A stretch of DNA of 44,747 nucleotides from an uncultured Porphyromonas sp. (lineage in GTDB: Bacteria; Bacteroidota; Bacteroidia; Bacteroidales; Porphyromonadaceae): positions 1-44,747 of the forward strand of contig UQDF01000011.1 of the NCBI GenBank assembly GCA_900539765.1, written 5' to 3'. This document shows, piece by piece, positions 1 through 8,498 of this stretch. The first letter of the stretch is position 1, and the number at the start of each line of letters is the position of its first letter. Under the pieces are notes generated by a model. It saw only the letters and a list, made by a program, of their open reading frames with translations. It was not told where the DNA came from and made no database searches. The position numbers and the translations under genes are program-made.

Positions 1-98
1 TTTATCAAAAGCTCGACGAAACCAATTCAGTTGCATTTGATAGTTGAATCTACGGTCTACGGAAAGTCCGATTTAGCTGGCGGGTATGTGCTATTTTG

Positions 99-106
99 TA
101 TCTTTG
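99..106 (+). promoter_or_regulatory. Bacteroidetes -7 element upstream of YitT-family gene
   Basis: TATCTTTG followed by CA matches the Bacteroidetes -7 consensus TAnnTTTG. No clean TTTG -33 element lies 19-21 nt upstream. Transcription would begin near 113. This argues against the upstream in-frame TTG at 96 as the start codon of the following gene. Confidence 0.5.
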
Positions 107-185
107 CACTCAGATACCTATCGGAGAGCATCGCCTAGAGCGCAGTTGCCTCGCGATGGATCTCTCACTACGTAATACGCATCTA

Positions 186-1190
186 ATGAAATACAAGCTC
201 CCCAGTAAGGATGAACTTCGTGCTCGCCTGGCAGCTCTGCCTGCTCAGGCCACTGACGTACTCTCTAGCCGTAAGTTTTGGTACGAATTGGTCTTAATGA
301 CCGTTGCCATGTTTATTGGCGCTATGGCGGTACACTACTTCCTCGCTCCTAGTGGTCTGATCGTCGGATCGGTGACGGGACTGGGCATTGTGCTGGAGCG
401 ACTGCTCCCGATTATGTCGCTGGGGTCCTATATGTTTCTCATCAATGCGATCTTGCTACTGCTCTCCTTTATCCTGATCGGCAACGAGTTTGGTGCGAAG
501 ACTTGCTACACGGCACTGATCTTAGGACCGTTTGTCGACTTGATGGGGTGGATCGATCCTGTCGAGGGGTCGATGTTTGCTCAGGAGGTGCATGGCGTTG
601 TGGTGGCCAATCCGGGGTTTGACTTGGTCTGCTTCATCTTGGTGATGAGTGCAGCGCAGGCGATCCTCTTTAGCATCAACGCCTCAACGGGCGGACTAGA
701 TATCTTGGCGAAGATCTTCAATAAGTACCTCCATGTACCACTAGGCGTGTCGGTAACGATCGCTGGTGGTCTGATCTGCTGCTCCGCCTTCCTGACCAGT
801 CCTACGGGTCTGGTGATCATGGGTCTGGTGGGTACTTGGCTCAATGGTATGATCCTCGACTACTTCATGACTCGTATGAGTTCGCGGACACGTGTCTACG
901 TCATCTCTAAGGAGTGGGAGCATATCCGTGACTATGTCATTCATACGCTCAATCGTGGGGTGACGATCCATCCTGTGACGGGTGGCTACTCAGGCGAGGA
1001 TCACAAGCAGCTAGAGTGCATCTTGACAAGAGATGAGTTTGGCAAGCTACTGGATCACCTACGTGCCGAGCGTATGGATCCGTTTATCACCTCAGACCCT
1101 GTCAGCGAGGTGTATGGTCTGTGGCGCAAGAAGAGCCAGCGTGAGGAGCTCCCGGTCGAGACAGGGACGCCTGACGAGAGTACCTTTTAG
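186..1190 (+). CDS. YitT family membrane protein (DUF161/DUF2179)
   Basis: A 334-residue integral membrane protein of the YitT family. The N-terminal two thirds hold about five hydrophobic segments with the family's glycine-rich stretches (SGLIVGSVTGLGIVLERL and NASTGGLDILAKIFNKY). The last ~90 residues form the soluble DUF2179 domain (TRVYVISKEW through DPFITSDPVSEVYG). Family members are inner-membrane proteins; their transported substrate is not established, so none is assigned. ATG 186 was chosen because the frame opens earlier only at a TTG (96) that lies on the promoter -7 element; ATG 156 is the alternative. The next gene starts 23 nt downstream and may be cotranscribed. Confidence 0.88.
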   Translation: MKYKLPSKDELRARLAALPAQATDVLSSRKFWYELVLMTVAMFIGAMAVHYFLAPSGLIVGSVTGLGIVLERLLPIMSLGSYMFLINAILLLLSFILIGNEFGAKTCYTALILGPFVDLMGWIDPVEGSMFAQEVHGVVVANPGFDLVCFILVMSAAQAILFSINASTGGLDILAKIFNKYLHVPLGVSVTIAGGLICCSAFLTSPTGLVIMGLVGTWLNGMILDYFMTRMSSRTRVYVISKEWEHIRDYVIHTLNRGVTIHPVTGGYSGEDHKQLECILTRDEFGKLLDHLRAERMDPFITSDPVSEVYGLWRKKSQREELPVETGTPDESTF

Positions 1191-1213
1191 TATTACCTGA
1201 TTCAGCTAGAACT

Positions 1214-2287
1214 ATGTCACATCTTACGAAGTCGCTTTCGGCACTCATCCTCCTACTATCCCTCACCTTCGGCTCGCTGATGGCGCAGGAGCCTACGCCC
1301 GATGCCGAGCTAGAAGCCCCTCATGACAAGAAGGTGGCGCTCTCGCTAGAGGCGCGCGGTGACTACCAGCGTATCTATATCGGTAGTCAATCGGACAAGG
1401 CGGGCTCAGGCTTTAAGGGCAACATCGCTAACGTCATACTCAGTGGCACGCTCTCGCCAAAGTTTAGCTACCTCTACCGACAGCGGCTTAGCTCGGTCAA
1501 TCTGGATCGCACCTTCTTTGAGTCGATCGACTTCCTCTACCTACAGTACAACCCAACCGAGCAGCTCAGTGTCAAGCTTGGCAAGTGGATCGTCTTCGTC
1601 GGTGGGTGGGAGTTTGAGCCAGCTCCGATAGATGTCTTTCAGCTGGGAGAGTTTTGCTATCAGATGCCCGCCTATCAGTGGGGCGCTACGGTGAGCTACA
1701 CCCTACCTAATGGGCAGGACAACCTCCATGCGCAGGTGATCCAAAGTCCCTATCGTAAGGCGTACGAGGCGATGAGCGGGCAGCCAGCTGATATGTATGC
1801 TTACAACCTTATTTGGACAGCGCACCACGATTGGTTTGTGCCGATGTGGAGTGTCAACTTTATGGAGTATGCACCTGGACGCTTTATGAACTACGTCTCG
1901 CTGGGCAACCGCTTTCAGCTGACCCGCCGCACCTTCGTCGATCTAGACTTGATGCACCGTGCGCCACTAGATGGAGAGGGTAAGAAGGCTTTTGCCGATT
2001 ACTCCATCTATGGTCAGCTAGCCTTCCACCCGACGGTTCAGACGAAGCTCTACCTCAAGGGAAGCTACGATCAGAACTTGAGTGGCTCAGCAGCGGACTA
2101 CGGGGTCACCGACGGCACCCAGATAGCTTGTCTCGGTGGCGGTGTCGAGTACTCACCGATCCCCGAGGTACGTCTGCATGCACACGCTAACTACGCCTTT
2201 GGTACGAACACAAACCCGATGGCTGTGCTACAGGATCAACGCACACAGATCAATGTGGGGGTCACTTGGCGTATGAAAGTACTCTAA
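1214..2287 (+). CDS. Outer-membrane beta-barrel porin-like protein
   Basis: 357 residues. It begins with a clear signal peptide (basic MSHLTKS, leucine-rich core, cleavage after SLMAQ near residue 25). The rest alternates polar and aromatic residues in amphipathic strands (LYLQYNPTEQLSVKLGKWIV, QTKLYLKGSYDQ) and ends in a terminal strand QINVGVTWRMKVL, as expected for an outer-membrane barrel. The pattern resembles the phosphate-selective porin O/P superfamily found widely in Bacteroidales, and a passive channel role is the best guess. Substrate specificity cannot be read from the sequence. It lies 23 nt after the YitT-family gene and 18 nt before argS, with no terminator between them. Confidence 0.75.
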   Translation: MSHLTKSLSALILLLSLTFGSLMAQEPTPDAELEAPHDKKVALSLEARGDYQRIYIGSQSDKAGSGFKGNIANVILSGTLSPKFSYLYRQRLSSVNLDRTFFESIDFLYLQYNPTEQLSVKLGKWIVFVGGWEFEPAPIDVFQLGEFCYQMPAYQWGATVSYTLPNGQDNLHAQVIQSPYRKAYEAMSGQPADMYAYNLIWTAHHDWFVPMWSVNFMEYAPGRFMNYVSLGNRFQLTRRTFVDLDLMHRAPLDGEGKKAFADYSIYGQLAFHPTVQTKLYLKGSYDQNLSGSAADYGVTDGTQIACLGGGVEYSPIPEVRLHAHANYAFGTNTNPMAVLQDQRTQINVGVTWRMKVL

Positions 2288-2305
2288 CTCCTTATACTAT
2301 ATACT

Positions 2306-4120
2306 ATGAGCCTTTACAGACAGCTTAGCGAGGCGATCGCCTCGACACTACATACACTTTACGATCTCAACACGACCGCTGACGAGATCACGCTGACCGC
2401 CACGCGCCCTGAGTTTGAGGGGCATGTGACGCTCGTTGTTTTCCCCTATCTCAAGGCTTCGCACAAGTCTCCGCAAGAAACCGCTGAGACGATTGGTGCC
2501 AAGCTCCAGGAGCAGACAGACCTCATAGCGTCCTATGGCGTGGTCAAGGGCTTTCTCAACCTCACGCTGACCGACTCAGCGTGGCTCGCAGCACTGCGAG
2601 AGATTGCCGAGACCCCGCACTACGGGCACATCACACCGACAGAGCAGTCGCCTCTCGTGATGATCGAGTACTCCTCACCAAATACCAATAAGCCCCTGCA
2701 CCTGGGACACGTACGCAACAACCTACTCGGCTACAGCCTCGCTCAGATACTGGAGGCGAGCGGACATCGTGTGGTCAAGACAAACATCGTCAACGACCGT
2801 GGCGTGCATATTTGCAAATCGATGTTGGCATGGCTGCGCTGGGGCAATGGCGAGACGCCTGAATCTTCGGGCAAGAAGGGCGATCACCTCATCGGAGACT
2901 ACTACGTGCGCTTTGACAAGGAGTATCGTGCCGAGCTGGCGCAGATACGTGCTGCGCATCCCGACTGGAGCGACGAGGAGGTCGAGGCTAAGTCTCAGCT
3001 GATGGCTGATGCACGACAGATGCTACGTCAGTGGGAGCAGGGCGACCCAGAGGTGCGTGCGCTGTGGCGACAGATGAATGAGTGGGTCTACAAAGGCTTT
3101 GACGAGACTTATAAGCGTATGGGCGTCTCCTTTGACAAGATCTACTACGAGAGCGATACCTACCTCGTAGGCCGTGAGGAGGTCTTGCGAGGCTTGCAGG
3201 GAGGGCTCTTCGAGCGACATGAGGATGGCTCCGTATGGGCCGACTTTGAGGCGGAGGGACTGGACAAAAAGATCCTTCTACGCAGTGACGGCACCTCCGT
3301 CTACATCACCCAAGACATCGGTACTGCCAAGCTGCGCTATCAAGACTTCCCAATAGACCAGATGGTTTACGTCGTGGGCAATGAGCAGGAGTACCACTTT
3401 CAGGTGCTATCGCTACTCTTAGACCGCTTGGGATATAAGTGGGGCAAGAGCTTGACACACTTTAGCTACGGTATGGTCGAGCTACCTCACGGCAAGATGA
3501 AGAGTCGCGAGGGTACAGTCGTCGATGCGGACGATCTGATGGACGCTATGCGCGACACCGCACTAGAGGTAGCACGGACAGCTCAGCAGGCGAAGGGTGT
3601 AGAGCTAGCTGCCGAGCCGACAGCCGAGGAGCTACGCACCGCCGAGATGGTCGGACTAGGTGCGCTCAAGTATTTCATTCTGAAGGTAGACCCGAGGAAG
3701 AATATGATGTTCAACCCCGAGGAGTCTATCGACTTCAACGGCAACACGGGTCCCTTCATTCAGTACACCTACGCACGCATCTGCTCGCTCCTGCAGAAGG
3801 CTGACGAGATGGGCTACAAGCATCAGCTCCCTGAGGGCGGTACACTAGCACTCTCGTCGTATGAGACGGCACTCGTCCAGCAGCTGCTCGACTATCCATC
3901 TGTCGTGCAGGAGGCTGCCGCGAGCTATTCGCCAGCCCGCATTGCCAACTATACCTACGACTTGGTCAAGGGGTATAATCAGTTCTACCACGAGTGTTCC
4001 GTACTGCGTGAGGAGGACGAAGCGCTACGTAGCATGCGTCTGCAGCTCAGCAAGACCGTTGCCGAGACGATACATAGTGCTATGGGGCTTCTCGGCATTG
4101 CGCTACCCGAGCGTATGTAG
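2306..4120 (+). CDS. argS: Arginyl-tRNA synthetase
   Basis: A class I aminoacyl-tRNA synthetase that charges tRNA-Arg with arginine in the cytoplasm. The 604-residue protein has the usual ArgS layout. An N-terminal additional domain covers residues 1-110. The HIGH signature appears as HLGH at 132-135, inside YSSPNTNKPLHLGHVRNN, which is diagnostic for ArgS. The Rossmann fold has insertions, and a KMSKS-like KMKSR stands at 397-401. A C-terminal DALR anticodon-binding domain runs from about 480 to the end (FNGNTGPFIQYTYARI onward). Length is normal and no key residue is missing. It begins 18 nt after the porin gene and precedes mnmA by 31 nt. Confidence 0.97.
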   Translation: MSLYRQLSEAIASTLHTLYDLNTTADEITLTATRPEFEGHVTLVVFPYLKASHKSPQETAETIGAKLQEQTDLIASYGVVKGFLNLTLTDSAWLAALREIAETPHYGHITPTEQSPLVMIEYSSPNTNKPLHLGHVRNNLLGYSLAQILEASGHRVVKTNIVNDRGVHICKSMLAWLRWGNGETPESSGKKGDHLIGDYYVRFDKEYRAELAQIRAAHPDWSDEEVEAKSQLMADARQMLRQWEQGDPEVRALWRQMNEWVYKGFDETYKRMGVSFDKIYYESDTYLVGREEVLRGLQGGLFERHEDGSVWADFEAEGLDKKILLRSDGTSVYITQDIGTAKLRYQDFPIDQMVYVVGNEQEYHFQVLSLLLDRLGYKWGKSLTHFSYGMVELPHGKMKSREGTVVDADDLMDAMRDTALEVARTAQQAKGVELAAEPTAEELRTAEMVGLGALKYFILKVDPRKNMMFNPEESIDFNGNTGPFIQYTYARICSLLQKADEMGYKHQLPEGGTLALSSYETALVQQLLDYPSVVQEAAASYSPARIANYTYDLVKGYNQFYHECSVLREEDEALRSMRLQLSKTVAETIHSAMGLLGIALPERM

Positions 4121-4151
4121 TCCTCTCTGAGGGCTTGACTCTTGCAAGTGT

Positions 4152-5282
4152 ATGGAGACCGCTCTCTACACATCACTGCCACGGGATAGTCGCATCGCAC
4201 TGCTCGCTTCGGGTGGTGTGGATAGTAGTGTGGCGATGCATCTGCTCGTCGAGGCGGGCTTTCGTCCAGACCTTTACTATATACGTATCGGTATGCAGGA
4301 CAAGGATGGAGGCTACCTCGACTGCCCTGCCGAGGAAGACATCGAGCTGGTAACACTCCTCGCCCGTCGCTACGACCTGCACCTAGAGATCATCGACCTG
4401 CACCAAGTCTATTGGGATCGTGTGGTCGCCTATACGATGGATGCGGTGAAGCGAGGGCTCACGCCCAATCCCGATGTGATGTGCAATAAGATGATCAAGT
4501 TCGGAGCCTTTGAGGAGAGGTGTGGCTCTTCCTACGACTACATAACCACGGGTCACTACGCTACGATACGAAAGACGGCGGCGGGCTTGACCTTCCTCGG
4601 TACCTCTCCCGATCCAGTAAAGGATCAGACCGACTTCTTGGCGCAGATCGGCTTTCGGCAGATGGAGCATCTCCTCTTCCCCATTGGTCATTTGCCCAAA
4701 GAGGAAGTGCGTCGTATCGCCCTCGAGGCGCATCTAGTCAATGCACAGCGCAAAGACAGCCAAGGCATCTGCTTCTTAGGACAGATCAACTACAACGACT
4801 TTATCGAGCGCTACTTAGGCACTCAGACGGGCGACATCATCGACCATGAGACAGGAGAGAAGATCGGGGAGCATCGAGGCTACTGGTTTCACACCATCGG
4901 CCAGCGCAAAGGGCTAGGGCTCTCGGGCGGTCCGTGGTATGTCGTGGCAAAAGATGTGGAGCACAACGTCCTCTACGTCTCACGAGGCTACGATCCCAAG
5001 ACGCAGTACGGCACGATCATCGAGACCGAAGAGATGCATTGGCTCACCGTCGATCCGTGGCTCTGGACGGAGACCCCGTCGGACAGTCCGCTGGAGGTCA
5101 CCTTCAAGATAAGACACACGCCCGACTTCACTACAGGACGCCTCGAGCGGCTTCCCTCAGGAGACTATCAGCTAGTCAGTAGCGAGCCGATACAGGGTAT
5201 CGCAGCGGGTCAGTTTGCCACCATCTACGATCCTCAGCGTCAGCTCTGCTGGGGCAGCGCTCCGATCCGCTCGGGTCGCTAG
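4152..5282 (+). CDS. mnmA: tRNA-specific 2-thiouridylase MnmA
   Basis: Catalyses ATP-dependent 2-thiolation of the wobble uridine (U34) of tRNA-Lys, -Glu and -Gln, using sulfur relayed from a cysteine desulfurase. The 376-residue protein carries the N-type PP-loop SGGVDSS (20-26), the conserved NPDVMCNKMIKFG with catalytic Cys111, and KDSQGICFLG with the second catalytic Cys207. The C-terminal part (about 220-376) is the usual beta-barrel region. It is full length and apparently active. One likely substrate, tRNA-Glu(TTC), is encoded at 13642-13713. It follows argS closely and is followed by a repeat-rich non-coding region. Confidence 0.95.
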   Translation: METALYTSLPRDSRIALLASGGVDSSVAMHLLVEAGFRPDLYYIRIGMQDKDGGYLDCPAEEDIELVTLLARRYDLHLEIIDLHQVYWDRVVAYTMDAVKRGLTPNPDVMCNKMIKFGAFEERCGSSYDYITTGHYATIRKTAAGLTFLGTSPDPVKDQTDFLAQIGFRQMEHLLFPIGHLPKEEVRRIALEAHLVNAQRKDSQGICFLGQINYNDFIERYLGTQTGDIIDHETGEKIGEHRGYWFHTIGQRKGLGLSGGPWYVVAKDVEHNVLYVSRGYDPKTQYGTIIETEEMHWLTVDPWLWTETPSDSPLEVTFKIRHTPDFTTGRLERLPSGDYQLVSSEPIQGIAAGQFATIYDPQRQLCWGSAPIRSGR

Positions 5283-5299
5283 GCAGGGGTTGACGCATG

Positions 5300-5323
5300 A
5301 TGAGACTGTTGCAAAAGTCTCAT
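5300..5323 (+). repeat. Hairpin repeat with GTTGCAAA loop after mnmA
   Basis: Perfect 8-bp arms ATGAGACT and AGTCTCAT enclose GTTGCAAA. The core GAGACTGTTGCAAAAGTC recurs exactly at 39039-39056, where it forms a longer hairpin. It lies 17 nt after the mnmA stop and may contribute to 3'-end formation, but no U-tract follows. Confidence 0.6.
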
Positions 5324-5389
5324 GATACAAGATGGCTTCATCGAAGTCACTATCGAGGAAATCAAAAATCCCTCGGTAGGGACGCACGG

Positions 5390-5509
5390 GACGAGTAACC
5401 CTTGTAGGGACGCACGATCTGTGCGTCCGTTGTGTCAAAGGTTACAGCAGTCGTTGGTTTTAACGGGGACGGACGCACAGATCGTGCGTCCCTACAGCCG
5501 TTACTCGTC
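5390..5509. repeat. Large near-palindromic intergenic repeat
   Basis: A perfect 26-bp inverted repeat (5404-5429 against 5470-5495) flanks a 40-nt spacer and is extended outward by GACGAGTAAC (5390-5399) against GTTACTCGTC (5500-5509). Each 26-nt arm is itself a hairpin, GGACGCAC-loop-GTGCGTCC. Partial GGACGCACGGG units flank the structure near 5379-5390 and 5523-5534. No ORF is convincing here. The structure suggests a REP- or MITE-like intergenic element; the GGACGCAC motif is, from memory, common in Bacteroidetes intergenic DNA. Confidence 0.8.
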
Positions 5510-5552
5510 TTGCTTTGATGCAGCGGACGCACGGGATAAGTCATACAAAAAA

Positions 5553-5579
5553 AAGCCCCTTGCTAGATGCAAGAGGCTT
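5553..5579. terminator. Terminator-like hairpin before yajC
   Basis: AAGCCCCTTGC pairs with GCAAGAGGCTT (11-bp stem, one mismatch, 5-nt loop). An eight-base A-run precedes it, so the U-tract lies on the minus-strand transcript. On the plus strand it follows the mnmA region and may act as a weak bidirectional terminator. Confidence 0.5.
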
Positions 5580-5671
5580 CTATAGACTCAACGCCGCAAC
5601 ATCGTCACTCGTGAGATCTGCAGAATTGACGGAGAGGAGGGGCAAAACTGCGCTATGCGGTCGGTTTTTTG

Positions 5672-5679
5672 TAAGTTTG
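5672..5679 (+). promoter_or_regulatory. -7 element of the yajC operon promoter
   Basis: TAAGTTTG matches TAnnTTTG and lies 34 nt before the yajC start. The region about 20 nt upstream is T-rich but has no exact TTTG. Confidence 0.45.
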
Positions 5680-5713
5680 CAGAAGTAATTGAATTCATAA
5701 ACTATAGATACCT

Positions 5714-6022
5714 ATGAATATGTTCCTTCTACAGGCAGCACAGCAGGGCGCTCCTGCGTGGACTTCGCTTATTTTCTTTGTAGTCATCATCTTGATCTTT
5801 TGGCTCTTCTTCATTCGTCCTCAGAGCAAGCGTCAGAAGAAGCTACAGCAGGAGCGAGATGCGCTCGCTGCAGGTGATGAGATCATCACGGCAGGCGGTG
5901 TGCATGGCGTGATCCGCAAGGTGCGCGAGCAGACCTTTGAGGTAGAAATCGCTCGTGACGTCTGCATAGAGATTGCCAAGAGCTCGGTATATCCTCTCGG
6001 CACAGATCCAAACGCACGCTAA
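5714..6022 (+). CDS. yajC: Preprotein translocase accessory subunit YajC
   Basis: A 102-residue inner-membrane protein associated with SecDF and YidC at the Sec translocon. It has one transmembrane segment (about residues 17-34, SLIFFVVIILIFWLFFIRP) followed by the conserved RPQSKRQKK and a soluble domain with the family's GDEIITAGGVHGVIRKV motif. Length is typical. It heads a run of same-strand genes with short gaps. Another membrane-insertion factor, YidD, is encoded later in the same run as part of a fusion, giving the operon a partial membrane-biogenesis theme. Confidence 0.93.
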   Translation: MNMFLLQAAQQGAPAWTSLIFFVVIILIFWLFFIRPQSKRQKKLQQERDALAAGDEIITAGGVHGVIRKVREQTFEVEIARDVCIEIAKSSVYPLGTDPNAR

Positions 6023-6052
6023 TAGACTCTCCTAACTCTTGAGACGGGAGCG

Positions 6053-7066
6053 GTGCGACTCAATCTGACCCCTAAGCCTCGCACAGGTGTAGATCCTGTG
6101 GTGCGTAAGCAGCGTATCCCGCGATTGAGACGACTGCTGGGGATCGCTGTGTGGGTGCTTCTAGCGACCGTCTTATGGTTTATGCAGACGCTCTCCCGAG
6201 GAACGACCGCAATCGTACATGTCCCGATCGTATATGAGGGGATGCCTGGAGAGATCGGCCTAGAGGGGGATCAGCCGACGACGCTAGATGTCAGCGTTTC
6301 GGCAAAAGGCTCTCAGCTTCTCTTCCGCTGGATGAAGGGCGTGCCTCCGATCTCGCTCTCTATGCCACAGCGGGTGCCGCAAGGGGGGCGCATCCTCTTT
6401 AGCAGTGCCGTCTTGACACAGAAGGTGCGGGAGAGCTTGGGGAACTCTATACAGATCCGAGACATCTATCCTAATCAGATTTCGCTACGCGCATTCCCTC
6501 TGCAGAGGAAAGAGGTGCCAGTCGTAAATCATGTGTCGGTCTCTGCTAAGGATGGCTATATGGTACTCCCGCTGACGATGACTCCCACCACGGTCGATCT
6601 GTATGGTAGTCGTGAAGCGCTGGAGAAGGTTAGCGAGGTGCATACCAAAGAGCTACTTTACAAGAACTTGTCGCAAGACAAAGTGGTACGCGTGCCTATT
6701 GAAGAGATACCTCATATTTATAGCTCTCCCGATAGCGTACAGCTACAGATCTCAGTCGTCGAGCTGACGGAGAAGCGTATCGAGCTACCTATCGAGGCGC
6801 TTAATACGCCCTCAGGCTTTGTTGCTAAGCTGCTTCCAGCTCGTGTCTCTCTGACCCTAACGATGCCGATCACGGACTATAATAAGCCTATTGGGAACAA
6901 TGTCTCGGTGGTGGTAGACCTGCATCAGATAGCCGAGGCTGAGCAACGTGGTGAGAAGCGCCCAGAAATGTTGCCCGTAAGAGTCGAGGGACTGCCTGAC
7001 TGGGTGGTGCGTGCTACAGCCTCCCCCAAGGCGGTACAGTATATCCTAGAGACTGCCGAGCCGTGA
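6053..7066 (+). CDS. YbbR-like domain protein
   Basis: 337 residues starting at GTG 6053, 30 nt after yajC. Basic residues precede one transmembrane segment (about 29-46, LGIAVWVLLATVLWFMQTL). The remainder is an extracytoplasmic beta-rich region with YbbR-like repeats, for example EVPVVNHVSVSAKDGYMV and RIELPIEALNTPSGF. YbbR (CdaR) proteins regulate diadenylate cyclase in Firmicutes, but no cdaA-like gene is adjacent here, so that role should not be transferred. The position between yajC and coaE recurs in Bacteroidales. Function is not established. Confidence 0.8.
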   Translation: MRLNLTPKPRTGVDPVVRKQRIPRLRRLLGIAVWVLLATVLWFMQTLSRGTTAIVHVPIVYEGMPGEIGLEGDQPTTLDVSVSAKGSQLLFRWMKGVPPISLSMPQRVPQGGRILFSSAVLTQKVRESLGNSIQIRDIYPNQISLRAFPLQRKEVPVVNHVSVSAKDGYMVLPLTMTPTTVDLYGSREALEKVSEVHTKELLYKNLSQDKVVRVPIEEIPHIYSSPDSVQLQISVVELTEKRIELPIEALNTPSGFVAKLLPARVSLTLTMPITDYNKPIGNNVSVVVDLHQIAEAEQRGEKRPEMLPVRVEGLPDWVVRATASPKAVQYILETAEP

Positions 7067-7090
7067 GTCGCTGTGGCTACTAAGTAAGTC

Positions 7091-7747
7091 ATGACTGAGC
7101 AGCAACTCACCTCCTCCTCCACGCCCCCTCGCATCTTAGGATTGACAGGAGGAATAGGTGCGGGCAAAAGTTTCGTAGGTCAGATGCTTGTCAGGTCTGG
7201 ATTACCCCTGATGGATAGTGATGCGGTGGCTCGTGGAGCCTATACGGAGAGCGAACAGGTGCGTCAGCAAGTGATCAAGCTGCTCGGAGCAGAGGTCTAC
7301 AGTTCAGAGGGGGAGCCACGCTATGATGAGATCGCTCGCCGTGTGTTCGCACCGTCTGATGAGAGTAAGTCCCTATTGCACCGCTTAGAGCAGATCATTC
7401 ACCCCTATGTGTCTGAGAGACTGAGGGCCTGGGCGGTGGAGCAGCATGCTCCTGAGGGGTGGGTCGTCCTAGAGAGTGCTATCTTGTGGCAGTCTGGCTT
7501 CTATCGTCTCTGCGACGCCGTGGTCGTCGTGACGGCTCCTGAGGCGGTACGTGTGGCTCGTGTCCAAGAGCGTGATGGTGCTACTCGCGAGCAGGTGCAG
7601 GCTCGGATCGATCGTCAAGCATCGTACACCTTTACAGCTCTGCAGCAGGCGCACCCAGAGCTGCCTCTCTATCAGATCCACAATGATGGAGTGCAGGAGC
7701 TAGAGGGGCAGGTGGCGCAGCTGCTCTCTCGTCTAGCCACTCTGTAG
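7091..7747 (+). CDS. coaE: Dephospho-CoA kinase
   Basis: Catalyses the last step of coenzyme A synthesis, ATP-dependent 3'-phosphorylation of dephospho-CoA. The 218-residue protein has the P-loop GGIGAGKS (20-27), followed by the typical GLPLMDSDAVAR region that contributes the catalytic Asp and substrate contacts. Further on are the lid segment and the VVVVTAPEAVRVARVQERDG stretch that is characteristic of CoaE. About ten residues precede the usual family start, and the ATG at 7091 is the only convincing initiator. It lies 24 nt after the YbbR-like gene and 14 nt before the DUF4271 gene. Confidence 0.95.
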   Translation: MTEQQLTSSSTPPRILGLTGGIGAGKSFVGQMLVRSGLPLMDSDAVARGAYTESEQVRQQVIKLLGAEVYSSEGEPRYDEIARRVFAPSDESKSLLHRLEQIIHPYVSERLRAWAVEQHAPEGWVVLESAILWQSGFYRLCDAVVVVTAPEAVRVARVQERDGATREQVQARIDRQASYTFTALQQAHPELPLYQIHNDGVQELEGQVAQLLSRLATL

Positions 7748-7761
7748 ATAGACGAGGCTGT

Positions 7762-8460
7762 ATGGAGAGCTCGATCGGATTATGGACGTTGACCCCCTTT
7801 GGGGTAGATCGTGGGGCAGAGGATATCATCTTACTGCTACTGCTGGTACTCCTCTTACTGCCTGCATTTATGCAGATGTGGGTCGGCTCTCTCTTGCCTC
7901 GCTCGGTGGATGCCCTACTATATGATAGAGGACACATCTTCTTTCGCAACTTAGTGCATCGGGTATCTGTGGGTACCTATGCGCTCCTCGGAGGGTTACA
8001 ACGACACTTGCTGGTTGGCGTGACTAGTTACCTGCTCCTGCGTTACTATGCCGACCTCCCCTCGAGTGAGTTCTGGACGACGCTCTCGCAGGTAGGACTC
8101 CTATCACTCTGTAGCTTGATCCTCAGTGGACTGTACTTAGGGATCAATCGACTGCTGGTGGAAATCTATCTTGACAGCGACTTTTATCTACATTGGGTGC
8201 GCCATTATAGCATCTTGGAGTGGCTGTGGCCACTGCCCCTCTACCTGAGCTCCTTGATGCTACTGGCTGGTGTATGGCAGGGTGTCGCACTCTGGCTGAT
8301 GATCGCTGTAATATTCTTATGGCGTCTTGCGATCATCGTACCTACAGCACGATGGCTCGGGGAGGCGGGGATGACTCCTTTGCTTATTTCTTTGTACCTT
8401 TGCAGCCAGGAAGTGGCTCCTCTGGCCTATCTCATAGGCTTTGGAATGCTGATCCTATAG
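7762..8460 (+). CDS. DUF4271 family membrane protein
   Basis: 232 residues, strongly hydrophobic, with about six predicted membrane segments (including EDIILLLLLVLLLLPAF near the start and a long hydrophobic stretch around 150-190). Length, composition and position immediately before hemD match the Bacteroidetes-restricted DUF4271 family, whose function is unknown. The hemD neighbourhood is conserved in the phylum, but a role in heme synthesis has not been shown. A promoter-like TACCTTTG sits inside the 3' end of the gene (8395-8402). Confidence 0.75.
   Translation: MESSIGLWTLTPFGVDRGAEDIILLLLLVLLLLPAFMQMWVGSLLPRSVDALLYDRGHIFFRNLVHRVSVGTYALLGGLQRHLLVGVTSYLLLRYYADLPSSEFWTTLSQVGLLSLCSLILSGLYLGINRLLVEIYLDSDFYLHWVRHYSILEWLWPLPLYLSSLMLLAGVWQGVALWLMIAVIFLWRLAIIVPTARWLGEAGMTPLLISLYLCSQEVAPLAYLIGFGMLIL
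8395..8402 (+). promoter_or_regulatory. Possible internal -7 element before hemD
   Basis: TACCTTTGCAG lies within the 3' end of the DUF4271 gene, about 100 nt before hemD. It fits the -7 consensus exactly but has no TTTG at the right distance. It could be chance coding sequence or a weak internal promoter. Confidence 0.25.
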
Positions 8461-8498
8461 AAGAATCTATCGTATACCATTAGCCCCTGCCTGTGAGT

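Noticed and set aside
96..185. N-terminal extension of the YitT-family gene from a TTG codon at 96
   Set aside because: The -7 promoter element (99-106) lies within it, so the TTG would be upstream of the transcript start, and the extension has no family resemblance.
5390..5509. Insertion sequence ends
   Set aside because: Despite strong inverted repeats, the 40-nt interior cannot encode a transposase and no target duplication was seen; at most a MITE- or REP-like element.
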